From the NCBI GenBank assembly GCA_026770595.1, contig MU633744.1, positions 1 to 25,711 of the forward strand: DNA of 25,711 bases, given 5' to 3'. Below, one piece after another: positions 1 to 8,831 of this stretch. Under the pieces are notes generated by a model that was not told the origin of the DNA, searched no databases, and was given only the letters and a program-made list of their open reading frames with translations. The position numbers and the translations under genes are program-made. The DNA is from Ochromonadaceae sp. CCMP2298. Lineage: Eukaryota; Sar; Synurophyceae; Ochromonadales; Ochromonadaceae. The stretch's first letter is position 1, and each line of letters begins with the position of its first letter.

Positions 1-143
1 ATATCAACTTTACAATCTGCTGTAGCTCACCCACAAAACTTATAACTCACCCACATTATATTTAGCTAAGCCATATCAAATTTACAACCTTCTGTAGCTT
101 ACCCAAAATATTTATAGGTCACCCACATTATTTATACTTAACC
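1..143. repeat. Two imperfect 72-bp tandem units
   Basis: A unit beginning ATATCAACTTTACAA at 1 recurs as ATATCAAATTTACAA at 73, and both continue through TGTAGCT, CACCCACATTAT and TTTA.CTAA blocks. The period is 72 bp with scattered substitutions. The array probably continues to the left of the window. The CACCCA/ACCCAC motif recurs every 20-30 bases but is not a canonical telomere repeat. No gene is seen here. Confidence 0.75.
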
Positions 144-175
144 CACAGTTATACTATATCTTACTGATCACGTAG

Positions 176-835
176 ATGACTACCGCCCTCAGCTGCTTGG
201 CGCTTTCTCGTGAAGGCGAGGAGAGAGAGCAAGTGGGGTCCAAGCGACTGAGATTGCATGGTGGGACAGTTCAGCCAGATTTGGAGGCAGAGACCCAGAT
301 GTTCAGCACTCCACCAACCATTCCAGCTAGCGGAAGCAGCTCCACGGGTGAGACGACGGCTGCCACGAAGGTCGGTGCCAATGCTTTTGACAGGCTGAGA
401 GCGGCAGCGAAGAGCAACGCACAAGGCCTGGACAAGCACATCTTCGCCGGCGGACTCAACATCGACGAGCTGTTCGCCGTGTGGTACAGAAAGGCAATGA
501 CGCCCGAAAACCATGGAGTCAAGTGGGAGGCTGGAACGCGGCAGGAGAAAGGCAAGATCCTACAGATTCTGAAGCGTGCCAAAGACGTGGCAACGGGAGA
601 GATGCTACTAACCCTCTATGCGCCTGAACCAGCCGTTGATTCGACAGAGTGGAAGGTGTGGAAAGATAAAAATCGAGCGGCCAGTATCGAGCTCAGGGAC
701 GCTGTCAGCAAGTCAATTGCAGATGGAATCAAGGTGCAATCGTTTACTGTTGCTGCTGTTGCTGCACGGCTTACAAAGGTGGCTAAAGAGGTTCCGGTAT
801 TTAAGGCAGACAAGGAGACAGGGGGGGGCTATTAA
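176..835 (+). CDS. Hypothetical protein, 219 aa, unrecognised
   Basis: An uninterrupted ORF runs from ATG at 176 to TAA at 833-835. I do not recognise the family. The first 65 residues are low in hydrophobics, Ser/Thr/Pro-rich, with a short basic patch (SKRLRL) that could be a nuclear signal. Residues about 68-210 look like an alpha-helical folded domain with regular hydrophobic spacing, including a Trp-rich stretch around ELFAVWYRKAM and a second around TEWKVWKDKNR. There is no signal peptide or membrane segment. An internal ATG at 299 could be the true start. The two competing minus-strand ORFs here show no domain character. Just downstream lies a foldback repeat, so this could be an ORF carried by a repeat family. 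Function unknown; that it is coding rests only on length and composition. Confidence 0.45.
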   Translation: MTTALSCLALSREGEEREQVGSKRLRLHGGTVQPDLEAETQMFSTPPTIPASGSSSTGETTAATKVGANAFDRLRAAAKSNAQGLDKHIFAGGLNIDELFAVWYRKAMTPENHGVKWEAGTRQEKGKILQILKRAKDVATGEMLLTLYAPEPAVDSTEWKVWKDKNRAASIELRDAVSKSIADGIKVQSFTVAAVAARLTKVAKEVPVFKADKETGGGY

Positions 836-917
836 TTTACGAGTTAACTTAAAAAAAAAGTGCGGAAAGAGTCTGGGACATAGCCTGGGACGCTGGGGAG
901 AGGGTGCTGGGACAAGC

Positions 918-1031
918 GTGGTAATCTCTGGGACAGAGGGGTCCCGTTTGGCGGAGGGGACCCGCTGAAACGGGCGCAGATCTGGGACACTTCGTGTCCC
1001 AGATGGGACGCTTCGCGTCCCAGATTACCAC
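918..1031. repeat. Small foldback (MITE-like) element
   Basis: GTGGTAATCT at 918-927 is matched by its exact inverse AGATTACCAC at 1022-1031, with a further GGGAC/GTCCC match inside, bounding a 114-bp segment. Inside are two adjacent perfect hairpins with TTC loops: GGGACAC/GTGTCCC at 984-1000 and GGGACGC/GCGTCCC at 1005-1021. A third imperfect pair, GGGGTCCCGTTTGGCGG/GGGGACCCGCTGAAACGGG, lies at about 938-973. Terminal inverted repeats, small size and no coding capacity fit a miniature inverted-repeat element, but no target-site duplication is clear. Confidence 0.6.
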
Positions 1032-1075
1032 ATTTTCGTACCACTTCCAAAAATAGCTAACGGCCTGATCTCAAA

Positions 1076-1264
1076 ATGACTCACTTCGAAGGTCAATTGT
1101 CGTACGAGATGCTTGACAAGGCACAACAAAGATCGTACTGCTTTCACCACAGAACACCCAAACTCGAAATAGAGTGGTTGAGAGATCGATTGCAGTTGAA
1201 TGGCATTCACCCACCCCTCAAGACTCGTCGCAAGACCATGTGGAAGCTTCTACTTGCTCTCTAA
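1076..1264 (+). CDS. Small ORF with a SAP-like motif (uncertain)
   Basis: ATG at 1076 opens 62 codons ending in TAA at 1262-1264. Residues about 29-62, beginning KLEIEWLRDRLQLNGIHPP and continuing with basic residues and WKLLLAL, resemble the helix-turn-helix pattern of SAP DNA-binding motifs (L..EWLRDRL...G.......R...WKLL). The similarity is by eye only. The ankyrin-encoding frame that follows overlaps it in another frame and has no ATG of its own, so this could be the displaced 5' end of that gene through a frameshift or an unrecognised intron. It could also be a chance ORF. Confidence 0.25.
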   Translation: MTHFEGQLSYEMLDKAQQRSYCFHHRTPKLEIEWLRDRLQLNGIHPPLKTRRKTMWKLLLAL

Positions 1265-2028
1265 CTGGTAACCCCACCACATTGCACACATCCACAAACC
1301 AAGATTCCCAATCGCCATCATCTTCCGCGTCTTTGAAGCTTCATGACGTATCAATTTCCTCCAAGGTGCTCCCCGCATTGGTTACTATACCACTAACCAA
1401 AAAACGATCACACCCGAGAAGGCGGAGAAAGGGGAGACGGGAGAGAGGGAGAGACGGGGACGGGGAGGCTGGACAGGACTCGCGAACAACTACCAGACAA
1501 CTGGGGGACAACTGGGGGGAGGGGGAGAAAAGGGGAGAGAGGGGGGAGGTTGAGAACGGGGAGACGACGATTGACCCAAGAGTTTTTGACCCAAATTTGT
1601 GTGAGGTGACCCTTAGTAGTCAGGACCCTCCCTGTCCTTGGGGCATATTCAGTTGCGGGCTCGCTGCAGAGGGTGGTCATTTGCATGTGCTGCAGTGGCT
1701 ACGAGCCCAGGACCCCCCTTGCCCTTGGCACGAACAGACTTGTTATGCTGCTGCAGTTCGTGGTCACTTACAAGTGTTACAGTGGCTGCGAGCTCAGGAC
1801 CCTCCCTGTCCTTGGGATGAAAGGACTTGCACAGATGCTGCACGGGGTGGTCACGTGCATGTGCTGGAGTGGCTGCGGGCCCAGGACCCTCCCTGCCCTT
1901 GGAGCCAATCGACTTGCCTTTTCGCTGCAGTTGCTGATCACTTGGATGTGCTGGAGTGGCTGCGGGCCCAGGACCCTCCCTGCCCGTGGGACGAGGCAAC
2001 GGCCAGCCAGTGGGGTCCCTTGCTGTGA
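1174..2028 (+). pseudogene. Ankyrin-repeat (CPW type) gene fragment without ATG
   Basis: The frame from 1174 (a GTG codon) to TGA at 2026-2028 is open, but its 284 codons contain no ATG. This points to a 5'-truncated, frameshifted or spliced gene. The last 135 residues carry four ankyrin-like units of about 29-30 residues, each with the pattern T-C-x-x-A-A-x-x-G-H-x-x-V-L-x-W-L-R-A-Q-D-P-P-C-P-W. Ankyrin repeats of this CPW type are usually protein-binding modules and are common as large families in algae, oomycetes and giant viruses. Residues about 60-120 are simple-sequence, Arg/Gly/Glu-rich, translated from a purine-rich tract. The 3' end and its untranslated flank match the intact paralogue at 15379-16320 in opposite orientation. 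It lacks the F-box-like front end of that paralogue. Pseudogene or partial gene is the best reading; a spliced gene is not excluded. Confidence 0.65.
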
Positions 2029-2113
2029 GGGTGTTTCGACGCGTGGGGAGAGGGAGGGGACGAGGTGCTATAGCTGACAAAGGTCCCAGGTATCTGCCCT
2101 TAGGGTGAGGGAA
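1980..2113 (+). repeat. Copy 1 of shared ankyrin-gene 3' end and flank
   Basis: The end of the ankyrin frame plus about 85 bp after its stop codon (GACGCGTGGGGAGAGGGAGG, GAGGTGCTATAGCTGACAA, GGTCCCAGGTATCTGCCC, TTAGGGTGAGGG) recurs almost exactly, inverted, at about 15298-15430. Similarity across noncoding DNA indicates a recent segmental duplication or conversion. Confidence 0.85.
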
Positions 2114-2128
2114 GTGAGGGGGGGTGAG

Positions 2129-2526
2129 GGATGCTTCGCTGGTCTGATGCGGTCAGTGTCGCTGCCCTGCTGTATCTGTTCTACATTAAAAATAAATCAA
2201 ATATGTGTCGTGTCACATTAAAAACGATCAAATATTGCAATGGCTCTCATTCAGCCATGACAATCTGCCCCAACCTCTCGACATCTCATGTCACATATGT
2301 CTGTCGATCTGCCTGTCATAGGGGGATCTGTCTATCTCAATGGATACACATCTATACCCAGGGATATATATATATATATACATATTGTCTGACCCCCCAG
2401 GGAGAAATAAAAAGGGGGCCTTGGACTGCCCCGCTGCTCCTTTTGCGGTGCCTGCTCTTGCTCCTCTGCTGCTGCCCCTGCTGCTGCCTCTGCTGCTGCT
2501 ACTGCTGCTGCCCCTATAACCCCTCT
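2129..2526. other. Gene-poor stretch with AT and CTG-type microsatellites
   Basis: This lies between the ankyrin fragment and the 3' end of the minus-strand permease gene. It contains a short (TA)n run at about 2365-2380 and an imperfect CTGCTG/CTGCCC triplet tract at about 2440-2515. AATAAA-like hexamers occur at about 2200 and 2406 on the plus strand. No convincing gene is seen. Confidence 0.5.
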
Positions 2527-5500
2527 CTAACCCTCCGAGTCCCCATCCACCTCCTCCTGGCACCTCTCCCGCCACTCCCTCTCGCCCGCCTCGTGCGCCG
2601 CCTCCAACGCGTCCTCTGCCGCCTCTGCCTCCGCCTCAGCCTCAGCCTCTGCTTCTGCCTCCTCCGAATTCGCCTCCATATCTGCCTCCCTAAGCCCCGC
2701 TCCCGCCTCCGCCCCCGCCTCCCTCGCACAGCTCACGTCCCTCACGCTCATGTCCCAGTCCAGGCGAGAGACCTTGCTGGACTGCGTCAGCCGGGGAGTG
2801 TCCACGCTGGACTTGCCCGAGGCGTCTGGGTAGTCGGGGTAGGGGGCAATCTTGCCGAGTCCGAGCAGTCTGGGGCGTTTAGACCTCGTCCCCCCCCCCT
2901 CTGCCCCGTCGCTGTCGGAGCTGGCCAGGGAGCGTTTGTCGGTGGCAGAGACGGTGCGGTCCACTTGGATAGTGCATGTGTTAGTAAAGTATTTATATAT
3001 ATGTTAGTAGTGTATTTATATTTATATATATGTGTGTTAGTAGTGTATTTATATTTATACATATGTGTTTGTATAGTATTTATGTTTGTCAGTACCGGTA
3101 TAGCAAATTATATATGGTATAGTATAGTTAGTATAGTATGTATACATATATATATATGTTTATGTTTATGTTTGTGTTTATGTATACATATATGAATATA
3201 TCGTGCTCACCCTGAATGGAGCTCCTCACCAGGTCCTGCAGAGCGGTCAGGGAGGAGCGGAGGCGGAAGTGCAGCTTGTTGCTGAAGCCTGTCAGCTTGT
3301 GGCGCCGGTTGGCTGTGCAGGGGGGTGCAGCGGGGGGTGGGTGGGGGGTAGAGGGGATATAGTGTGAGTGGGTAGTGGTTGGGCAGAGAGGAGAACGGCA
3401 CACTAGTTGTGCTTCTACTCCTACACCTACTCCTATTTATACAAATGCTCATACTGTTACTAGTCCCACTCTGATACTGCTGCTGGAACCATTCCTCACA
3501 TACATATACACAAATAATCGTTTAAACCCACATATAAATGCAACAATAATCATATAAACCCACAGTAACTCACAGTTGATTATGTATGCCTTCATGAAGA
3601 CCGTCTGCTCCTCCCTGAGAGGCCGTAGACCGAATTAGATAAACCATAGAGTATAAAATGGGTTTTAGAAAAAAAAAACAGTTAGCGTATAGAAGGTGAA
3701 AAGACCAGATTCGGCCCAGGGAAACATAAAATTCAGATAAAAAGACGAAAAATACGTATTTTATGTAATTCACCTACACGTACCTGCTGAAGCACTGCCG
3801 TCTCTCCACCACGGCGAAATAGTAGACCACCATCCCCGCCACTAGGCAGAAGAACCCCACCGTGGCGCCCCAGTCCTCCCCCTGGTCTAGGGGCAGCAGG
3901 AAGAGTAGAGCCACCTCCACCTGGGGGTAGTGGGGTAGTGGGGTGATTAATAAAATTAGTGGGGTGATTAGTAAGTGTGATAGGGTGATTAATAAAATTA
4001 GTGGGGTGATTAGTATGGGTGATAGGGTGATTCATAGAATTATTGGGTGGGTAGTAAGGGTGATGGGGTTATTGATTGAGTTATCAATAGGTTTATAGGG
4101 TTATCAATAGGCTAGTAGGGTAATTAGTAGAGTAGGGTAATAGGGTTTTTAATATTAATTGGGTAATTATTAATAATATAGTTATACGTACCACGGTGAA
4201 TATCGCTATGCCCAGAAGTGCTCCGGGGATGCCCAGTGGCGAGCGGAATTCTCTGGCGATGTTGGAGAAACGCGTGCGGAACTGAATGAATGCGAGGAAT
4301 ACCAATACGTACACCACGCAGCCCCCCTGCAGCGCCGTCCGCCGTCCGTCGACCGAATTAGATAAACCAAAAAGGATAGTTTTAGAAAAAAAAACAGTTA
4401 GCGTATGTGGTAGAGGGTGGAAAACCCAGATTTGGTCGGGGGGACGATAAAAAGACGTGATAAAAAGACATTAAAAGACATGATAAAAATAACGGATTTT
4501 TTTTAATTCGGGGGGGGGGGGGGTACACCTACCTGCAGGGCCGTGCGGAAGAGCAGCGTGTATGGGTTGAACAGCCAGGCCACCACCAGGCCCACCAGCC
4601 CCACTCCTGTGACGAACAGCATAGCCCACACGGGGGTCTTGTAGAGGGGGGGTAGAGGGGTGGGGGGGTAAAGAGGGGGTGTAGTGTGAGTAGTTGGGTG
4701 CAGGGAACGGGGGGTAGAGGGGGGGGGGGTTAGAGAGGGGGTATAGTGTGAGTTGGGCAGTGGTTGGGCAGGGACAACGACGGGTGCTACTTACCTTGTT
4801 ACTGCCGAATGTGCGCCTGAACACTGGGGGCAGCAGGCCGGACCGCGCCATGGCGTTCACCTGCCTGCCCGCTATGTACATGAAGCCTGGTAGGGTGTAT
4901 AGAGTAAAAGATTATAGAGTATACGGTTAGAGTATAGGTTGTAGTATTTATAGAGTATCAGATCACAGAGTATTATTGAGTAAGGGCAGGGGCAGGGAGC
5001 AGGGGGCAGGGGCAGGAGCAGGAGAAGGGGAGCAGGGAGCAGGGTTAACATCCACAAGCACAACGCACACAAGCCCCCGAATTGACAGATACATGATATA
5101 ACTAGTAATATATTGAAAACTGTCATCAATATATACGTATTATTACCCGTGCAGCTGGCGAAGGACGGCGCTATACTGAACGCCACCCCGTATCTGTTGC
5201 TGATGCCCAGCACTGCCCCGAAACCGGGACTTAGTGGGAAATCATTCCCGACCTCGAAGAACGCCCCCACCAGCCCGGGTGCCTGCCCCGCCACCGTCAC
5301 CTGTGCAGATGCAAAAGATGTAAGAGGTGGGTTAATGCATATATCAGTATAGGAGGGGGTTTAATGCGTGTTATAGTATATGGGTTACACATTGTAATAC
5401 AGAGGGGGATAAGTACACACCTCTAGCCACAGGGAGAGCAGGCACATGATGCACATGACGGTGATCATGGCACGGGGGATGTTCACCTTGGCCTGTGGGG

Positions 5501-7226
5501 AGGGGGAAACAGGGTTAGGGATGGGGTGAGGGTGAGGGTTAGTAACGACAGATCAGTGGTTAATAGAATAAATAATAGAAAAAATAATAGAATAAAAAAT
5601 AGTAAAATAATAGAGAAATAATAGTAATACTAAAACCGCTGTCATAGAAATACGATCATAAACAATGTACACTTCCACCAATCGCCCCGCACCCCTGCCC
5701 CTCCCTTACTTACGTTCTGCACCTCTTCGCAGGTGGAGGTGAGTAGGTCGATGCCGACGAAGAACCAGCCCGGCAGACGCCTGCGAGTAAGAGTCAAATG
5801 TGTAATAAGTAATAAAACATTATATAACTTACATGGCGAGGAATAAGTAATAATCAAATATTGTGTAATAAATATGAGTAATAAAACATAATATATAACA
5901 TATATATAAAAATATATATATACATATATATATGTGTGTACCATAGTGTGCAACTTACATGGCGGGGAAGAACATGAGAATGTCTATATATACATACATA
6001 TATATATACATATACACATATATATACACATATATATATATATACACATCTTACATGGCGAAGAAGAACATGAGAATGTCTCCGGAGAAGCCGTTGGGGG
6101 CGTTCTCAAAGGCGTACCTCTCGAAGTCCTGGTAGGGGGGCGTGGAGGGTTAGCACACATACATGTATGTATATGCATACATATATACATACATATACAT
6201 ATACATACATGCATACATACATACATATATATATGCATACATACATACATACATACATACATACAAACAAATGTACCTGGTAGGTGCTGAAGTCGCTGAT
6301 TACGAATACGGCGTATACGGTAGTGAATACGGCGAATACTACAGTGAATACTATAGTGAATACGGTGCATACGGTAGTGAATACGGTACATACGGTAGTG
6401 AATACGGTGAATACAGTGAATACGGTGAATACAGTGAATACGGTAGTGAATACGGCGAAAACAGTGAATGCTGCGGTGAATACAGTGACCACGGTAGCTC
6501 ACCAGATGCTTGATGGACCCCAGCAGGAAGATCAGCAGGCTCGTCATGGTCAGCAGCGTGCACAGGGACATGAAATTCCAGAAGGCGATGCCGCCCCTAG
6601 AGATGTGTATAGGGTATAGAGATAGGGTATAGGGGGAGGGTATAGTGTATAGTGTATAGTGTATAGTGTATAGTGTATAGTGTATAGTGTATAGATGTTT
6701 AGAAGATAAAACAATAGTTGATGAGCAATACACCAATGAAGATGGCTGATCGCTAAATTGATTATGGTATGTCAATACTCATTAAACTTCTGATGAAAAG
6801 CAGTACCTGATGTGGAAGAGGATCATAGCGGAGTAGCCCACGACCCACCACAGCACCTCGTAGATGCGGCGTGTACCCAGCAGCACAGTGGTGGCTTGGC
6901 CTAGTTTGATTTATAGAGGGGGTTTAATACAAATTATAGTATAGAAAGAGGGGGGTTGATACCTAGTTTGAACAGGCTCACGGTGAGGAAGAATATGGAC
7001 TCTGAGAGAGGGGCGGGGGGAGACGGGGAGAGGGGAGATGTGAGATGCGAGAGGGGATATGGGAAGTGGGAGGTGGGATGGGAGGGGAGATGTGAGATGT
7101 GAGATGTGAGATGGGAGGTGGGATACGGGGGGGGGAACCGCTCACCTATAAGACCCATGCAGCCGCACAGGTAGCCCCAGAAAGGACCCAGGGAGGCTCG
7201 CACGTAGCCGAAGTGGCCGCCTGTAG

Positions 7227-7293
<67 letters not shown>

Positions 7294-7959
7294 GTGTATA
7301 TGTATATGTATATGTATAAGAGAAGGAGTAGTGGTAGAGGGAGTGGTGGAGTGGGGGAAGGGTCAGAGGGGGGGTGAGAACAGTGAGGATAGTGCAATCC
7401 ACAGCCCACGAGCCACAGCCCACGCCCCTGAACCCAGCCCACACGCCACCCCTACTCTGTAAATGTGTATTAAACCCTCATTCTAACCCTTTACAAGTGT
7501 ATTATACCCTCATCTCTACCCATGTACATGTGTATTAAACCCCCCTACCTGGAAAAGAGATGGTGCTGCTGAGCTCGGCTACTGCGAGTGTGAGGCAGAA
7601 GTAGCCAAGGGCCACGACCAGGGACACCAGTAGGTACCCCCAGAAACCTGCCACGAAACCGTTGTGCCACGCCGCCACGCAGCCGCCCAGCTTGATGGAC
7701 AGACCTGTGGGGGGCGTGGGGGAGTGGGGGAGTGGGGGAGTGGGGGAGTGGGGAAGGGGGGAGGAGGAAGTGGGGAAGGGGGGATAAGAATGTGATACGT
7801 GTGCATAGTGCACTTGCTCCCGACACTCAAAAGCGGTACAGCCCTTCTGTCCGCGTGCTCACCAAGCAGCAGAATGTGCGAGAAGGTCACGATCTGCTTG
7901 CTCTCCGGTGCCACCGCCGTGGGCGAGGCCTCCCTTCCTTCTTCGGATACGCTATTCAT
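2527..7959 (-). CDS. APC-superfamily amino-acid permease, 17 exons
   Basis: Predicted amino-acid/polyamine transporter of the plasma or an internal membrane. Exons, in transcript order: 7959-7863, 7704-7549, 7220-7146, 7001-6963, 6900-6807, 6596-6503, 6128-6055, 5780-5714, 5492-5421, 5300-5147, 4886-4795, 4637-4533, 4326-4192, 3920-3784, 3614-3574, 3312-3211, 2963-2527. All introns are GT-AG, phases agree at each join, and the sum is 1971 bases (656 residues plus TAG). Family features in order: FPGGHFGYVRASLGPFWGYL (helix 2-3 GG.YG.VR..LGP pattern), GWFFVGIDLLTSTCEEVQN then KVNIPRAM (Glu-rich loop before an IP+A motif), GRQVNAMARSGLLPP, and FRSPLGIPGA. I estimate 11-12 membrane helices up to about residue 460. 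The last ~145 residues, mostly one exon, are a hydrophilic tail with an (EA)n acidic run. Substrate is unknown; the resemblance is to AA_permease_2 proteins. The ATG at 7959 follows an upstream region with no clear exon. An optional extra exon at 6295-6277 was rejected. Confidence 0.88.
3615..3783 (-). repeat. Intron-filling repeat copy A (introner-like)
   Basis: This 169-bp permease intron shares ordered blocks with the 206-bp intron at 4327-4532, in the same orientation: GTCTTTTTATC, C(A/G)AATCTGG, TACGCTAACTG followed by a T-run and CTAAAAC, and TGGTTTATCTAATTCGGTC. The last block ends only about 16-20 bases before the 3' splice site, and a GTAGGTG block lies at the 5' end. Two unrelated introns of one gene thus carry one repeat. 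Confidence 0.8.
3926..4190. repeat. Intronic minisatellite, GGGTGATTARTA type
   Basis: The permease intron 4191-3921 consists largely of repeats of a GGGTGATTAATAAAATTAGT unit and shorter GGGTTATCAATAGG relatives, degrading towards the 5' splice-site end. It explains the spurious Asn/His/Pro/Thr-rich ORF there. No other feature is seen in the intron. Confidence 0.8.
4327..4532 (-). repeat. Intron-filling repeat copy B (introner-like)
   Basis: Second copy of the repeat described at 3615-3783, filling the intron between the exons ending ...FRTALQ and beginning GGCVVYV. It has an extra C-run near the 5' splice site (about 4511-4523), extra tandem copies of a GTCTTTTTATCA-type unit, and a duplicated CGGACGG motif close to its 3' end. 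Divergence from copy A is mainly small indels in simple tracts. Confidence 0.8.
5826..5985 (-). repeat. Extra copies of an exon-end/splice-donor segment inside an intron
   Basis: The 3' end of permease exon 7 with its donor (plus-strand 6050-6081) is repeated at 5954-5985 with 30 of 32 bases identical, and again as a shorter piece at about 5826-5842. Both extra copies keep an intact donor (CCAT/GTAAGT on the minus strand), better than the one used by the exon (GTAAGA). They are separated by (TA)n and (TATACA)n microsatellites. Confidence 0.7.
6150..6500. repeat. Intronic ATAC and GTGAATACG tandem arrays
   Basis: The permease intron 6502-6129 contains an (ATAC)n/(CATA)n microsatellite at about 6153-6270 and, at about 6300-6490, an array of a 9-bp GTGAATACG-type unit with variants (GTATACGGTA, GTGAATACAG). 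The 9-mer array is open in several frames, giving long spurious ORFs on both strands. Confidence 0.85.
6640..6692. repeat. 7-bp GTATAGT tandem repeat in an intron
   Basis: About seven head-to-tail copies of a 7-bp unit (GTATAGT) lie in the permease intron 6806-6597. The array is perfect over most of its length, implying recent slippage. Confidence 0.9.
7225..7318. repeat. (GTATAT)n hexanucleotide microsatellite in an intron
   Basis: About 15 copies of a GTATAT hexamer, with one G interruption, lie next to the 3' splice site of the permease intron 7548-7221. It reads as alternating Met-Tyr in one plus frame, which is not coding. Confidence 0.95.
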
Positions 7960-8831
7960 TGTTGATTGTGGTAAGATCAGGCTGTTCCCAGGCTGTTCCC
8001 AGGGTTCGACGCTGTCCAGTGGGAGGGCCCGTCACTGCCACTTCAGGCGATCCATCCGCTTCCTCCACGCCATGGTCCAAATGGCTGCATAATCAAGATA
8101 AGCGAAGAATCCAACCATCCGTGTAAGTTACCGCGGATACCCTTCAAGGGAGGGCCTGTGGCATGGATAGGAACTTCACCATAAGTTATCCAACTGCCCC
8201 CCAAACCCTTAAGAGCGATGTCTTGAGAAAACTGAAAATCCGAGGCTGAAGTATTGGAAGTGGCATTCAAAGGTGTTGTGCCTCCCGACCTCTCCTGATC
8301 GCTTTCTCATTTCAAGAGCGAGAGAGCGAGAGTGCGAGAGAGCCACCAAGCAGGTGGTTGTGGAATACTGGATCACACACAGGAACAGGGCAGAGCTGAC
8401 GAGTGAGATCTTTGAGATGATGAAAGATTGGTTGGACTTTACGCATCGAGCACATTCCCCGGAAATGGGTGCGTTCCCATGAAGCCATTTTCTCTGCCAA
8501 AAAATATCGCCACCTATTGGTGCAGAGAAGTCTGGCTGAGGGCACTAAGACCCAGTTCTAAATACAGGGTTATAATGCGAAGAGCCTCTTTAGTACCGCT
8601 TCGTAATGACAGGTTGATCAGCGGAGAAAATTTTTGGTCTGCCGATTGTTGGCTAAAATCTAGACCCCTTCCACTTCGTCTTCGCCCAAAAGCTCGCTTC
8701 GCAAGGGGGAACTCAATGTGCTCTTCAATCTGATCTATTTACATTTCGAGGACTCTTCTTGGTGGGCCAGATTCGTGCACCGGTAGATTTTGCATATTTC
8801 TGCGGTGGCGGGCCAGCGGCAGCAGGCCAAA
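7960..8831. other. Region between divergent genes; short unassigned ORFs
   Basis: This stretch separates the permease start (minus) from the coiled-coil ORF (plus) and should hold both promoters, though no promoter motif is clear. Two ORFs have protein-like composition but no family I recognise: minus 8270-8043 (75 residues, around LKGLGGSWITYGEVPIHATG) and plus 8273-8482 (69 residues, around VVVEYWITHRNRAELTSEIF). Either could be an exon of an unrecognised gene or a piece of an old mobile element. A run of GAGAGAGCGAGAG lies at about 8319-8345. Confidence 0.35.

Noticed and set aside
1-143. Telomeric repeat at the left end
   Set aside because: CACCCA words recur, but the unit is 72 bp and AT-rich, not a short telomere repeat.
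2131-3195. Plus-strand ORF of 354 codons
   Set aside because: It is antisense to the last permease exon and translates microsatellites (Cys/Leu and Tyr/Ile runs); the minus exon has family context and correct splice phase.
5984-6775. Minus-strand ORF of 263 codons rich in His-Arg-Ile
   Set aside because: It contains a real permease exon (6596-6503), but the rest is readthrough into stop-free 9-bp and ATAC tandem arrays of the introns.
7099-7377. Plus ORF with a Met-Tyr run
   Set aside because: It is the (GTATAT)n microsatellite of an intron.
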